DNA of 64,000 nucleotides from Anthoceros angustus (GCA_010909165.1 VJWM01000106.1:620001-684000); one strand, 5' to 3'. Shown: positions 34,061 through 46,914, counted from the stretch's first letter. Notes: generated from the letters alone by a model not told the origin. Made by a program: numbers and translations.

Positions 34061-35852
34061 CTACAGGGACGGCGAAGACCGGAAGGAGTCCCGACCCGGG
34101 TTTGCTACTCCAGTGGTGTTTTCGGCGACGTGCTTCTGCAGATTCTTAATTTCTCGCCTTAGCTGTAACACTTCGGCAGACACATCCGTGGCTTTCAGCT
34201 CCTGGCGGAGCAGCTTAACCTCTTGCTCCAACCCCTTGATCTTGGCCTCGTGCTCCTTGAGAGTCAGGGTGATGGATGATACGTCGACAGCTTCGGATCT
34301 CTGGGCGAGGGACAGGGCCTGGACATTTGCACACAAACAAGAGTGAGACCCAAGGGTCTCATGCAGAAAGGGGAGAATGAGCGAGAGCCACCAAGTCATA
34401 CAGCACAGAATAAGTGACTTGTTTGCAGCCCTTCACAACACCTGCAAGAGGTCTTGACCGGTGGATATCACATATAAACTCTGTTGCTTGTAAAACTGGA
34501 ATCTAGCAGCCTGCACAGTTGAGATGTGGGACAGTTTCAAGACAACCCTTACTGGACATGCCTTGCAGCAGGCATCTGAGTGGCTCTCATGGCAAAAACG
34601 CGTCACTCGGATTCCCACACGTCACACACATATGCGGCCGGGTGCGAATCAAGGACACACAAAGTAAGAAGCAAGAAGGGCCAAGCTACCCTACCATACG
34701 CTACCCTACCCTACCCCTATGCACTTCCCTGTCTAGATGAAAAGATTGGCCGGCCGGCTGATGAGAAAGCTCAGGCACATATTGAAGGAGCGCAGGCCGC
34801 AGCTGTGAGGCTATTGCTAATGTTAACGATTCCTCGCATTCCACACGGACGGACTGGAATGAGACAGAGAAGGAAAAGTGCGAGAAACGACAACTCACCT
34901 TCTCGAGCAGGAGGATTTTCTGGCCTTGGTTGCTGACGGAGACTTCCTGCCTGGTGACGCTTTGGAGCACAAACTGCAAGTGCTGACCTAGCAAGTCTGT
35001 ACAATGCTGATCCACCACGCCCTGGGGCACTGACGAGCTGCACCCGACTTGCTTGAAGGGACAATTGACCAGCTTCATAGGACAGACGGTGACACAGTGC
35101 TTGTCCATATCCCGCCGCTGAACCCTAGACTTGCAGCCCTGGTCGCAGAGCAGCAATTTGTAAGGGCAGGAGGCATCGTGAGCGTCCGCGTGCACAGCCG
35201 AGAAGACCGCGCCGCAGCCGTCGTTCTCACAAGTCATGGGCCGAAGTGCGCAGTTGGCCTTGTGCTCCGCCAATTCCTCGCTGCTCTCGAAGCGCATCTC
35301 GCAGTGGTAGTTGAGGGAGCGATCGACGCGCTTGAGCAGCAGCTTGGCCATGGACTCCCGCCTGCCGACCATCCATATCCCGCCGCGGTCCAGCTCCGCC
35401 ACAAAGTCCTCGATCTTGTCGTCCTTCTTCTCGCTGTAGAGAATTTTGCTGGACACCCGGCTGAAGAGGTTCTTCTTGGAGCGCACAAAACCCTCGAGCA
35501 TGTCCTCCACCACCTTGTACGGCTGCACCAGGTTCCCGGACTTTACATCCGGCGGCTGCGATCCCGCGGACGCGTGCGCGTCCAGCTGGTGCTGCAAATA
35601 CTCCAGCATGTCCTTCTTCACCTCCGACACCACTGAGCCGGGGTGGTTGAAGGGATCGCCTGCCGTCTTCTCCACGCATGCCGTGGCCAGGGTGATGAGC
35701 AGGGACTGCGTGATGCGCTCCACCTGCTCCACGTCATAGTAGCCGCACTCCTGCAGCACCGGCTGGAGCGGCGCCGCGTCTCCAGATTTCTCTCCCCCCG
35801 GCGGGACGCCCGCCGCGCCTGCTGCTCCCCTCAGTGATCCAAAGGACAGCAT
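34061..35852 (-). CDS. TRAF-type zinc-finger protein (plant At1g09920-like)
   Basis: Two exons, 35,852-34,899 and 34,318-34,061, join in frame to give 403 aa. Residues about 190-290 have repeated Cys/His spacing of TRAF-type fingers: CEMRFESSEELAEHKANC, CENDGCGAVFSAVHADAHD, CPYKLLLCDQGC, CPMKLVNCPFKQVGC. The N-terminal third is helical, and exon 2 is a heptad-rich coiled coil (ITLTLKEHEAKIKGLEQEVK). The plant relative I have in mind is only annotated as 'TRAF-type zinc finger-related', so its function is unknown; signalling or ubiquitin-related roles are possible. The single intron is 580 bp, long for this window, and holds a TACCC-type simple repeat. Confidence 0.85.
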
Positions 35853-37800
35853 GAATCCTGGCTACCGTTGTGGAGAGCGATCATCCCAGGTCGGCCCGCC
35901 CGGGGTCCGATCCGCCGCAATTGCCTTTCAAATCACACCTCTACTCGATCTCACAACCACTCCCTCCTCACCCCTCCCCTTCCCTCCTCCCTCCACAACG
36001 AACGCACAACGACAGCGAAGCGAGCAACAAGCAAAGCACACCAGCTCCCGCCGGGCGATCCGAATCCCCGGATCAGCTACCGCACATCACGCAATTGGCA
36101 CCAAATTCCGCAGCCCTAGCAGCTCCAATCTCAATCCTTCAGACACTGACTGACAATTGCTCCTCCCAACCGCAGCAGCAGCGGCAGAAGAAGCACAAGC
36201 AAAGGCACGGATAGCGATCCGGCAGCAGCAGCAGCGATGCGGCACACAAATCCACGCCCCCGGAGGTCGTGGTAGGGTTGATCTACAGTGCGAGGAGAGG
36301 GGAGGCGGGGCTCGTCACGTTCGAGGCACCTCCCGCAGCCGCAAGATTATATTATATAGGAAAAGGAGGCGACGAGGCCCGCTCCACCTCCTCCTCCTTC
36401 CGCTGCCGTTTCCCTTCCCCTTCCGCTGCTTCTGCCGCTGCTGCTGCTGCGGCCGATGGCGATGGCCCTGGCCCTGGCCCTGGCCCCGCGCGCTGATGCC
36501 ACTGGCGATGGCAGACGCAGGAAGGCAGGCAGGCAAGCAGGCGTGCAAATGGCGGGAAGCGGCAGAGGCCAGGCCCGGCCCGGCAGTGGGGCAGCAGCGG
36601 ACGCAGACAGACAGACAGACTGTGTGCGTGAAATCGCAGGCAGGCGGGCAGGGGCAGGCAAGCACGCGGAGGCCGACGCCCGAGCTCCAGCAAAAGCGTT
36701 CCCCTTGCCTCTGGCGGGTCCCCACCTTAAATATATATTACTCTCTTCAGTCCCCGGTCGACGTCGACTCCTCTCCTCGGACCTCAACCAACCAACCGAG
36801 TTTAATCTGCCGCGCTTCAGCCTCTAGCAGTCCCTGTTTACACGCAATGTGTTATGTACTCGCTGGCAAACATATTATAGAACGGAGCGGGTCAGGAATT
36901 AACATTAACGTGGGTAATGGCAATTGCCGTGGGTCCAGCGGAGCAGTTAGCGCCCGTTACGGTTACATCGGTTAAGTTCCCGTTGATGACATGGGCGCGA
37001 CGACGGCGCACCGGTTAGGAGACCTGGTCAAGAAAGAGGGAAGACCACGAGGAGCCGAGGAGCCGAGGAGACGCAATTGCGATTTACGACTGCCGGGCTG
37101 GGCTGGGCTGGGCTGGGCTGGGCAGCAGGACGGCCAACAAAATGTTCACGAGCATTGCAACAAACAGCACTGGGGAGTGCAGTGGATGGCATTAGTGGGT
37201 GCGTCCGTTTGGGCTTCCAAGTTCGGGAATCCGGCACAGAAGTGACAAGGAGGACGGATTGGATGGCATTGCGCGCAGCCCACATCCTCCCTGGACTCCA
37301 CCCAGACTGCAGGCAGTGTACTGGTAGGGCAGGGGCCAGAATCCCAGATTCCTTGCTTGCTGCTTGGTGCGTGTGGCCCCGCGCGCGTCGAATGCCTTCG
37401 CATTATATTGTGCGCACTGCGGGCTGCACTTTAGGGTTTCGGGAACGACGCGCCCCCGAGGCCGGAGGCCGGAGCTGGGCCCTCACCTTCGCCTTCCTGG
37501 AACAAGGCGACATATGTATGTAGATCCAGGCTGCAGCTCGCCCTCGCGCCGGTCAGAGCACGTGCCCAGGCTGCCCAGCGGCCCTCCTCAATTATGTATG
37601 TAAGCACAACCTCACCTTCCGACTTCCACTTGCCTTTCGATTCATGCAACTTTGCCTTGTCCCATCCTTTGTCATATTTGATGTAAACATAAATTACCTT
37701 TCGCTTCTGCATTTCCAGCTTAGAGCGTGGAGGAAGGAAGAATATTGGGCATCGTACCTCGTATTTGGAAACATGGCCTATCTTTTCTCTTGTTTGGAAA

Positions 37801-37995
37801 GGAACAAAAAGTAAATTATGATCGAATCAATCACTTCATAGACATGTCTATCATGGTAAGGCCAATAGTGAAACAGATACAGACCTATCTTTCCTCTTGT
37901 TTCCAAACAAGGAACAAAAAGTAAATTATGATCAAATCAATCACTTCATAGACATGTCTATCATGGTAAGGCCAGTAGTGAAACATATATAGAAC
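37801..37995. repeat. 110-bp tandem duplication
   Basis: The sequence beginning ggaacaaaaagtaaattatg at 37,801 recurs at 37,911 with only a few substitutions, including the internal acatgtctatcatggtaagg block. The repeat may start slightly earlier, since both copies are preceded by related cctatctttt/cctatctttc sequence. Not part of a coding frame. Confidence 0.85.
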
Positions 37996-38375
37996 ATACA
38001 AATGTCAGACTGGTCCAATAATGGACCTGGCCACCCACTTTAGGTGTTCGTCCCAGGAGTGACAGAGTACTCGACCTTACATTAATCTTTTCAAATCTCC
38101 CACTAGTTGTCAGAAATCTCTTTGCCGTAGTCTTCAGACGTCGTCAGAGATCACGAGCCCAAACGTAAATTTCACATGATGTTTCGCAGAGTCGGTGAGA
38201 GTACGCGGCCAGTGGGGTCATGGCACATCTGTATGTACATGTTCAGTGGAGGGGTCGGTGAGAGTACTTGACGAACCAGGCGTATCGTTTGGTGGGATAT
38301 TTTGAGCCGGACATCAAAGACAGAAATGTACAATAGGGAATCAGAATAGTCTATGTTGGATCCAATTGAAGTGAT

Positions 38376-38540
38376 GTAGAAGAGTGAATGTATTGAGTAA
38401 TTGACAACCCAATGGTAAGTAATCCCTTCTATGGAAGAGTGAATGCATTGAATAATTGACAACCTTATGGTAAGGAATCTCTTCTAGTGGAACAGTGAAT
38501 GCATTGAATCATGGACAACCCAATGGTAAGTAATCAAAGA
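38376..38540. repeat. 55-56-bp tandem repeat, three copies
   Basis: Three units containing gtgaatgcattgaat, then gacaaccc and atggtaagtaatc, start near 38,380, 38,435 and 38,491. They differ by scattered substitutions, so the array is not recent. No coding potential. Confidence 0.85.
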
Positions 38541-39272
38541 GTTCTCTTGTGCTGAAAAAGTCTCACCATGGAGGTCGGCCCATCATTTACAAATTATCAT
38601 ATGTCCAAAACATGGATTCTAGGTTCGGATTCTAATCTTGTATAGTTTGTTCACTATGGTCAGTTTTGCCCATATATGGCCTTTTATTTTTCCGCCAATA
38701 TTATATAATCTCTTTTAACTTTGAGTTATGATATTTTTCAAGATATTGTAGTTGATTTTTTATGCAAGATACAGCTTTATATCTTATGGAGACCCATCCC
38801 CAGCTCTCCAAGCTGCCCTATGTAAGATAGGTTCATGTATCTCTTCTAATTTAATAGACTGCTCACTTATGAACGCTTTGATAGATGATAATAGGAGAAG
38901 GTCGTTGTTACGTTGGCAACTAAGTTTGCGTCTCTTGTTTCCTGTCGCTCCCAGCACATGCAGTCAGTGACCTCGAGTTTCCCAACGGAGTGTCGTTTGT
39001 CCCGGTTGCAGTTGCGCTTGTTGACGAGCCGATGAGATAAGCGTGAAGCGAGACATGAAGTTATCCAAACGGATCACCAAATTAACAGGTGCCGGATCGA
39101 GGCGGGATCACGGCTTGTGCATGGTCAGCTGCGAATGGCAGGCAATCGGGCTGCGATTTTCGGTCGCGGCCTGCTTCATGGCTGCCGCGGGGAAGCGGAT
39201 TGCATCATTCCTGCGTGAGCAACACCGAGCTCTGCGATTCCATTCATCCTGCGAACACTCTCCGACATCGAC

Positions 39273-40982
39273 ATGGCGGCAACGGCAGACCTGGTATGGC
39301 TCCGGCAGCGGGTGCCAGCGGACGCCTTGTTCCTGGGATTCGACAGCTCCACGCAGTCGTGCAAGGCGACGGCCCTGGACGCGGGGCTGAACATGGTGGC
39401 GTTCGAGTCGGTGAACTTCGACTCGGAGCTCCCGCATCACGGCACCAAGGGCGGAGTGCACCGGGACCCTCTGGCCCCGGGCCGGGTGACGGCCCCTGCT
39501 CTCATGTGGGTGGAGGCCTTAGAGCTCCTCCTCTCCAAGCTCCAATCTTCCGGCTTCCCCTTCTCCCACGTCCGGGCCGTGTCCGGGAGCGGGCAGCAGC
39601 ACGGGAGCGTGTTCTGGAAGGCGGGAGCAAGGGCAAAGCTGCGGGGTCTGGCCCCGGGTACCCCGATCGCGGAGCAGCTGCGAGGATGGCTGGCCACCCC
39701 GGACTCCCCGGTCTGGATGGACAGCAGCACGGGAGATCAGTGCCGGGAGGTGGAGCAGGCCCTGGGAGGAGCCGAGGCCGTGGCGTCCCTCACCGGCTCC
39801 CGCGCGCATGAGCGCTTCACCGGCCCGCAGATACGGAAGCTGTGGCAGACGAAGCCGGAGGTGTATGCTTCCACGGAGCGGATCTCGCTGGTGAGCTCCT
39901 TCATGGCGTCCGTGCTGCGGGGGGAGTACGCCGGGATCGACCACAGCGACGCGGCCGGGATGAACCTCATGGATCTGCGGGAGCGGGAGTGGTCGGAGGC
40001 CGCGTTGCACGCCACCGCGCCGGGGCTGAGGGACAAGTTAGGGGATCTTGCTCATCCGCATGCGGTTGCGGGAGCGTTGAGCTCATACTTCGTGCGGAGC
40101 TATGGCTTCCGGGAGGACTGCGAGGTGGTGTACTGGAGCGGGGACAACCCCTGCTCCTTGGCCGGGCTGGCGTTGAACAGGCCGGGGGATCTGGCCGTGA
40201 GCCTGGGGACGAGCGACACCGTGTTCGGCATCACGCGGAACCCTAACCCTGGCCTGGAGGGACATGTCTTCCCGAATCCGGTGGATCCGTCTTGCTACAT
40301 GGCCTTGCTGTGCTACAAGAACGGGTCTCTGACGCGGGAGCTGGTGCGGGATCAGGCGGCCGGGGGGTCGTGGGAGGAGTTCAACCAGCTGCTGGATCGG
40401 AGCCCGGCATTGAACGACGGGCAGGTCGGGTTCTTCTACACGGAGCCGGAGATTCTGCCTCCGCTTCCTGCCGGGACTCACAGGTTTGTGCACGGGGTGG
40501 CTCGCGCGGCGGGGACGCCGTTCGATGATCCGGCCGAGGTGAGGGCACTGGTGGAAGGCCAGTTTCTGTCCATGCGCGCGCACGCCGAGAGGATCGGGAT
40601 GCCCAGCCCGCCTGAGCGGGTGATAGCAACAGGAGGCGGGTCGGCTAACCAGCATCTGCTCAAGCTCATGGCTCATGTTTTTGGCAGCCCTGTGTACACG
40701 GCTCAGCGCCCGGATTCGGCCTCTCTTGGCGCAGCTCTGCGGGCGGCTCAGGGCTGGCTCTGCCATGCCAAAGGCCAGTTCGTGCCCATGGATCGCGTCA
40801 TTGCTGCTCTGGCCCGAGAGGATGGGAGCGCCGTGCAGTGTAAGCTGGCGGCCCCGCCCGGCGAGGATCGTGTGCACCGTGAGTATGGACTGGCTGCTGC
40901 CAAAAGAGCCCAGCTGGAGAGACGGATGTTGGATGCGCAAGAAGTATCGTTAAAGATGGCAAAGGAGCTTGACCATGAGTGA
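39273..40982 (+). CDS. Xylulose kinase (FGGY family, cytosolic type)
   Basis: Phosphorylates D-xylulose to xylulose 5-phosphate, feeding the pentose phosphate pathway. Single-exon, 569 aa. The FGGY features appear in order: LFLGFDSSTQSCKATALD (about residues 19-36, phosphate-binding), GSGQQHGSVFW and VWMDSST (sugar-binding region), HSDAAGMNLMD with D226 as the likely catalytic base, SGDNPCSLAGL, SLGTSDTVFG (second phosphate loop) and ATGGGSANQHLLKLM (adenosine motif). Length and motifs fit the eukaryotic XYLB / plant XK2 branch rather than the plastid form, and no transit peptide is evident. The gene is strongly GC-rich. It converges on the Lon gene, with about 140 bp between the stop codons. 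Confidence 0.93.
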   Translation: MAATADLVWLRQRVPADALFLGFDSSTQSCKATALDAGLNMVAFESVNFDSELPHHGTKGGVHRDPLAPGRVTAPALMWVEALELLLSKLQSSGFPFSHVRAVSGSGQQHGSVFWKAGARAKLRGLAPGTPIAEQLRGWLATPDSPVWMDSSTGDQCREVEQALGGAEAVASLTGSRAHERFTGPQIRKLWQTKPEVYASTERISLVSSFMASVLRGEYAGIDHSDAAGMNLMDLREREWSEAALHATAPGLRDKLGDLAHPHAVAGALSSYFVRSYGFREDCEVVYWSGDNPCSLAGLALNRPGDLAVSLGTSDTVFGITRNPNPGLEGHVFPNPVDPSCYMALLCYKNGSLTRELVRDQAAGGSWEEFNQLLDRSPALNDGQVGFFYTEPEILPPLPAGTHRFVHGVARAAGTPFDDPAEVRALVEGQFLSMRAHAERIGMPSPPERVIATGGGSANQHLLKLMAHVFGSPVYTAQRPDSASLGAALRAAQGWLCHAKGQFVPMDRVIAALAREDGSAVQCKLAAPPGEDRVHREYGLAAAKRAQLERRMLDAQEVSLKMAKELDHE

Positions 40983-41125
40983 CCTTCAAATGAATAATTA
41001 ACTTTATTAACTTTGTGCCGTCACTGCAAAAATTTCAGACTGCTCTGAGCAGCCTTCAGTTCCTCAAAGCGCAGCCACCAGCCGCCAGACTGCAAAGAAT
41101 GTTGCATAAACAATGCCATGAAAAA

Positions 41126-44100
41126 TCAACTCCTCCCAGATACCTCTGCTTGTCGTTCGGCGGGGACTTCGACTGGGGTGTCGGATGGGCTTTCTGGTGG
41201 GACCTTGGCTAGGCTGATTTCCTGGCCCTCTGCTACCATTATCTCGTGACCTTGCTTCGACCCAAAGGCAACCTCGAAGACCTCGTTGTAGTGATCCACA
41301 AAGTGGACGTCCAGTCCCTCCTTAACGTATTCTGGAAGTTCTCCGTAATCACGTTTGTTGGCTGCTGGGAAGATGATTGTTTTCACCCCGCTTCGCCTGG
41401 CAGCAATGGTCTTCTCCTTGACCTGAGACGAGTGTCTTACAATGTTAGTGCGGGGCACTCTGCAAGGAGACGTAGAACAAAAAAAGAACAGCTTACTTAC
41501 CCCACCAATGGGTAGAACACGGCCAGTCAGAGTGACTTCCCCTGTCATGGCCACATCCCGGTTGACCATCTTTCCCATAGCCAACGAGAGCATGGACGTG
41601 ATCATGGTGCATCCGGCACTAGGCCCGTCTTTGGGAGTGGCACCAGCTGGTACATGGAGGTGCAATCTTGCGGTTGCAAAGAAGTCATTGCTTGCATCCT
41701 TCTCTCGCAAAACAGCCCTGGACACTGTATGAGCAATAGTTGCGCTCTCTTTCATCACATCACCAAGTTGACCCGTCATCTGTAACGAGCCTTTACCCTC
41801 TCCTTTCTCTATAAGGCTTGTCTCCACATACAGAGTGGAACCCCCCATAGCGGTCCAGGCCAGACCCATCACAACACCTAGAGGAGTCTGGTCATACAGT
41901 CGGTCACTTTGGAACACTGGATTCCCAACATAGTCTGGAAGATTCGACTCCTCTACAATAAGCTTCGGTTGCGCCAGACCATCAACTTCTACCGTGGACT
42001 TCTCTTCACTTTCCTGAAACAAGTCAAAGACGAGCAGTCAGTCAGCAGCTCCACAATGTCAACGCCAACTGAAATCTGGAAGGAAGCCTCCGGCAAGAGA
42101 CGCACCAGGCCTAGGTCATTCAACGGCTGGATCAAGTGGCTCTCCAAGTGGCTTGTCTCTATTCCTAGAGAGTTCTCATCCACACTAATATCCCGTTGGT
42201 CATCGTATACATCATGCTGAGGATCACTCAATAGTTGGACTAAATAGCTAAAGTTCCGCAAACCATCTGCTGCTTCTGTACTCGGATCATCTGCTTCCGT
42301 CTCCACCTCCTCGTGCTGTGACGAGCTCAAAAGTTGAGTCAAGTAGCTGGCATTCGGCACAGCATCTTTGGGGACCACGGAGGGATCATCAGCCCCTATC
42401 TCTCCCCTGTCATTCCGAAGCAGGGCAGCCAAATCCTCTATTTGCTCTGCAATTTCAGGAACACTTACAATGTGGAGGTCATTCTCTTCAACCTCAACTA
42501 CTGCATCACGTGTAGCTCGAACGCCATGCTCAACAAGAGAAGAGTTATTTCTGGCTGACTTCAATCCCACAGCAGCTTCTTCATTTCCGTCTTGTGCCTG
42601 ACCAGCACTTTCAATCTCCATGCGAACAAGCTTGAGGGCAACCTATAGACCACCTCAACAGTTTCCACTTCAGAACCCAGCCAACATCCACTGCCTCACC
42701 GTCTTTGACCGGCATCCACCACATTCATATGTCAAGGCCCTTTTACACAACAACCAATTGTAGAGACACACAGCTGATAACTCTACAAGAGTGGCACATC
42801 ACTATACCTTTCGATAAATTTTCTCAATGTGCTTCTGGAGACTACGCACTCCAGCCTCCCGACAATATGTTTCAATCAGAATATGGAGCGCCTCATCTGT
42901 TAACTCAACCTGCAACACAGTAAAGAGTATTGTTGGGACACTTCCACGAACTCAAGCAGCACAAGGCTTTGACATTGATAAACCAGAGACTCATAAGCCT
43001 GCTTCTCAGTGTTGGACAGCTGATGACCTGTCCTGATTTCACACCAGAGCCCTCTCGGGCAGCCTTCTCTAGATAGTCCCGAGCAATGTGTTTTTTCTCG
43101 TCTGTGATGTAGCCAACTAGTCTAATGACCTCCATTCTGTCCAAAAGCGGGTTTGGAATCATTTCCACCACGTTTGCGGTACAAACAAATAACACCTGAC
43201 AATAAAAACAGGTGCATGTTAGGAGTTCAACCCTGACATCAGACACTTGGCAAAAGCTGAGAGACAACAACGCATCACACCTTTGATAGGTCAATTGGGA
43301 CATCAAGATAGTGATCTAGAAAGTTCTGATTTTGCTCTGGATCCAAAAGCTCTAAGAGGGCACTTGCTGGATCTCCCGCATGTCCACGGCCAAGCTGAGT
43401 AACAAGTAAACTGATGAACAAACTGAAGAACGCACGAGAACTTGAAGAGAAACACCAGGAATAGCGCCAAAACTGCTTGTAAGCCCCCCTTTACCTTGTC
43501 AATCTCATCAATGAGCACCAGCGGATTTGCTGTGCCTGTTGCTTTCAGACACTGAACCATCTTACCAGGCATTGCTCCAACATATGTCCTTCTATGGCCC
43601 TGCGTGGAACCCAACAGGACATTTCACTACATGCAAATTCAGTCACTACGTACAGTCACGTGTGCCAGCACGAGGCTCTCCTCCAACCCTACCTCTAGTA
43701 GTCAAGGGAAGTCTTACCTTAATTTCAGCAACATCACTGAGACCTCCCACAGAAAATCGATAAAACTTCCGGTTTAGTGCATGCGCAATCGAGCGTCCAA
43801 TACTTGTTTTTCCCACACCAGGCGGGCCAGCAAGGCAGATAATCTTACCTGCAAACACAATACACCTTCAGGGCTCATACTCTGAAAACACAGCTTGATT
43901 GGTCATCAGAGATTGGGGTGGGAAGACTGAGAGATACCATGTGCACTCCCTCTTAACTTGCCAACAGCAATAAACTCCAGAATCCTCTCTTTGACATCAG
44001 ACAGGCCATAGTGCTCAGCATCCAGGATCTCTTGAGCTTGCTTGACATTGAAGTTCTCCTCGCTGCAGCCATGGAACAAACGAGAATAAGCAAAGGCTGC

Positions 44101-46914
44101 AAAGATCTGCCCTCCAGCTCAAGCTCATCAACTTTATTCTCCGTCACCTGTATCGACCCCAGGGAATGGATGTGAGCCAGTCCAAATAGTTCCTGGTCAC
44201 ATTAAATTCACTGGAACTGGCTTCCAACCCCTGCAACTTGCTCAACTCCTCATCAATCACTTGTAAGATGTTGGGAGGACAAGCCTTTCTGTTGGGTTCT
44301 AATCTCTCCCTGAATTTGGCTGCACATAGCACAGGCGACCAGATTGTTGGAGAACTGGAAACATCAAAGGTAGCTGTGCCAACGCCCTGGTGACTGACCT
44401 ACCAGTGAGAGCTGTTTTGTCGTCTGTCTCCAATCCTAGCTCCTGAAAAATGCAGCGTGCAGAGGTAAGCAACATGGTAACCACCACCCAACAGTTTCAC
44501 CCAGTCTGAACCTTAAGCATCATCTCTTCACCTTCTTTATCGCCTTCAGCTGCTCCATGAGGAAAAAACGGCGCTGCTCACCACTGATTTTCTCCTCCAC
44601 ACCCTTGGCAATTGACGCCTGTCAGAAAACATGCACACCGTGGACATGGTTATCCCAGCCCCCTGCTGCACACAGAAGTTGGTGCTTTACAGCCAAGTCA
44701 GACAGCTTACCTGCAGCTTGCTGAGCTCTAACTCCTTCTTCAATAGCATAAGTGTCAGGCTTAAACGCTTTTCTACCTGCCAAGCACCTAACCCTCAGCT
44801 GAAACCCACTTTGGGTAAAAAAAAACGTCTCATCACACACAGAGAAAAGTACATAGGAAAGAGGAGTCTGCACTGCATCTTACATCTAGCTCCTCCAGCA
44901 CCTCCTGCAATGAAGGCTCGTCAGCAGTAGTTAAGGCAGCACCAAAGTCAGCCAACCTTGAGGCATTGAAGTCTCCAATGTGCTGCAGGACCATGGAACA
45001 ATTAGACCCGGTTATTCGAAGACACAGAAAAACGGGTGTGCATTAACCTGCATATCAAGCATATACCTGCAGTGACTACTGAATGGACATGCCTTACCTG
45101 AACAAACATTTGGATATGTTCCTTGTACAGAGGATTCAGCCGCATCAGATCCTTCATGGTTGAAACAACCTCAAGTACAGTGGCCTTTATGATATCTGTG
45201 GAGGAGTCATGCGACTTGTCCTGAAAATACAGATAGGTACGTCAGGCTGGGATCTAGAAGTTTCACAGTACTGATTGATGGTAACAGCAAGAAAGAAAAA
45301 ATCAACAGCAACCACACCCTCAGATGTTCCACAGAGACGGTCAATGGCTCCGTATCAACCTGGGTGAACAAAAACAGAAACAACCACGGTGAGCAAGAAA
45401 TCACCAAACACGATGGATGTCTCCAAAAATTCTAGATCCTGGCTAGAGACTTACAATTCCAGTGAGACGAACTCGCCTGTGTCCCATAAGAAGCAACTGA
45501 ATCTGTCCAGTCTCTCCTTCCACCGTCCTGATGACATTTGTGACCTGTTCATAAAAAAGGAGGTAAATGGTAGGACCAAGGATGCCACGGAGAAAGGACT
45601 TGGCTGAATGCAAATTAGAATGAAGAGAAGTTTTGCATCGGGGAAAGACAGACCTCAACTTTCAAGGAAACCCCATAGACTGCAAACGAGTGTGCGTAGC
45701 CTTACAAGCTTCAAAACCGTAGGACAACACAAAACGTACCTGGGCAAACGTCCCATATTCATGAAGTTGCTTGTACAGCTTTTCACCACGAAGATCTGCA
45801 ACCTCCACATCACGATCAGTTGAGGAAGAAGATGCACCCTTGTGCTTCAGTTCTACATCCTTCCGTAGGAAGGCCCCTACATAAGGTGTGCCTCGTGAGC
45901 GAAGCTCAATCAGGGCTTCAGCAAGCTTTTGGTCCTGCATTTTCCGTGAGACATATATTAGCAACTGCCCAGGCAATACAGGGCAAGACGAAACCAAGCC
46001 ACTAAGCCATGGGACAGCAAAGTGCACATATGCCATCTTTACGTAAGAGGTATCCCGTGAACCAAAACAGCGTTACCTTGATCGGAATTGGAACGTAAAA
46101 TCCAGGAAAGAGTGGCCTCCTCGTGAGAGATATAGCTAGGACCTGTACATCAAAAGCAGCAGATTGACTTCAGCAAAATGTCAACCTTTCTCGGCTAATG
46201 AGATTAAGCAAGACACAACAGGCAAGGCCGAATGCATGTATCTAGGGTTTAGGGTTTAAACAGTGAAGGTCAGGCAGGAGATACCTTGGGAAAGTTCTCA
46301 GGTCGTGGACCAGCAGGAACAATCGCACCTGCTGATCCTCCCGCTGAACCCACTTTCCCAGCCGAATCCTCAGCTGCCTGCTCTGCAGCCTCTGCAACTA
46401 CAGGCTCCGCCTCTGCAGCAGCAGGGACAGGAGGGGAATCTACCGCTGCTTCAACATCCTTCGCCTCCTTGGACACTTCCTTGGGGGCTTCCTTCGGCCG
46501 CTCCCCAAACAACGCTTTGGAGATCTGCCTGGGTATTCTCCGCCACCTGGAACCCTCCCCGAGCCATCCTGTCTCCTCCCCATCCCCTTTCTCCCCCACA
46601 CCGCGATCCCCTCTGCCAATCTCAGATGCGCCATTCTCCTCAGCTGGACCCTTTCCCCCACTTTCTCCACGTCTAGAGCCCTCCTCCTTGCCGGATACCT
46701 CAGCCTCTCCAGAATCGTCGTCTCTGCGAGCATTCGAAGACGACAACCTCGCTTGAGGCAGCCCGGAATACGCAGAATGCCTAGCCTTCAGAAGAGAGGC
46801 ATCCACCAGCAGCACAACCTGGTCTTCTACATGGCATCGCCCGTAGCCTGGCAGCAACAATCTCCTCAACGAAGGCACCTGCCGGAACGTGGAGGGACCA
46901 ATTGCTGCCAGCAT
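41126..46914 (-). CDS. LON: Mitochondrial Lon protease (ATP-dependent, S16 family)
   Basis: AAA+ serine protease of the mitochondrial matrix. Twenty exons join in frame: 46,914-46,285; 46,142-46,077; 45,934-45,740; 45,544-45,455; 45,359-45,318; 45,220-45,098; 44,982-44,884; 44,776-44,711; 44,618-44,532; 44,442-44,403; 44,319-44,148; 44,062-43,938; 43,848-43,718; 43,599-43,495; 43,394-43,281; 43,195-43,028; 42,909-42,808; 42,642-about 42,070; 42,013-41,501; 41,422-41,126. About 1,245 aa. Exon 1 has an Arg-rich presequence and a long Ala/Glu/Pro-rich stretch before the LON domain. Walker A is GPPGVGKT (586-593) and Walker B VLIDE. The catalytic dyad is Ser1108 (KDGPSAG) and Lys1149 (GGVKEK). 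Exon 18 carries a large linker insert. Its last intron boundary (56 bp as modelled) is the weakest point. Confidence 0.93.
46242..46258 (-). promoter_or_regulatory. Telo-box in Lon intron 1
   Basis: The minus strand of intron 1 reads AAACCCTAAACCCTA, two overlapping telo-boxes. Such motifs near the 5' end of plant genes bind Telobox/TRB-type proteins and are common in genes tied to growth and translation. A role here is inference. Confidence 0.45.

Larger units (their letters stand above)
35853..39272. other. Intergenic: GC-rich 5' region, then AT-richer repeats
   Basis: From 35,853 to about 36,830 the sequence is GC-rich with GCAG/GGCAGGCA simple repeats and CAG/CTG runs. The long frames here are low-complexity and not convincing genes. 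It probably holds the promoter and 5' UTR of the TRAF-type gene. From 36,990 to 39,270 I see no gene, only a short GGGCT repeat (37,095-37,120) and two tandem duplications listed separately. The last few hundred bases should hold the xylulose kinase promoter. Confidence 0.5.

Noticed and set aside
36157-36975. 272-codon plus-strand ORF
   Set aside because: It is low-complexity Ala/Gln/Arg/Cys-rich sequence driven by GC-rich simple repeats upstream of the TRAF-type gene.
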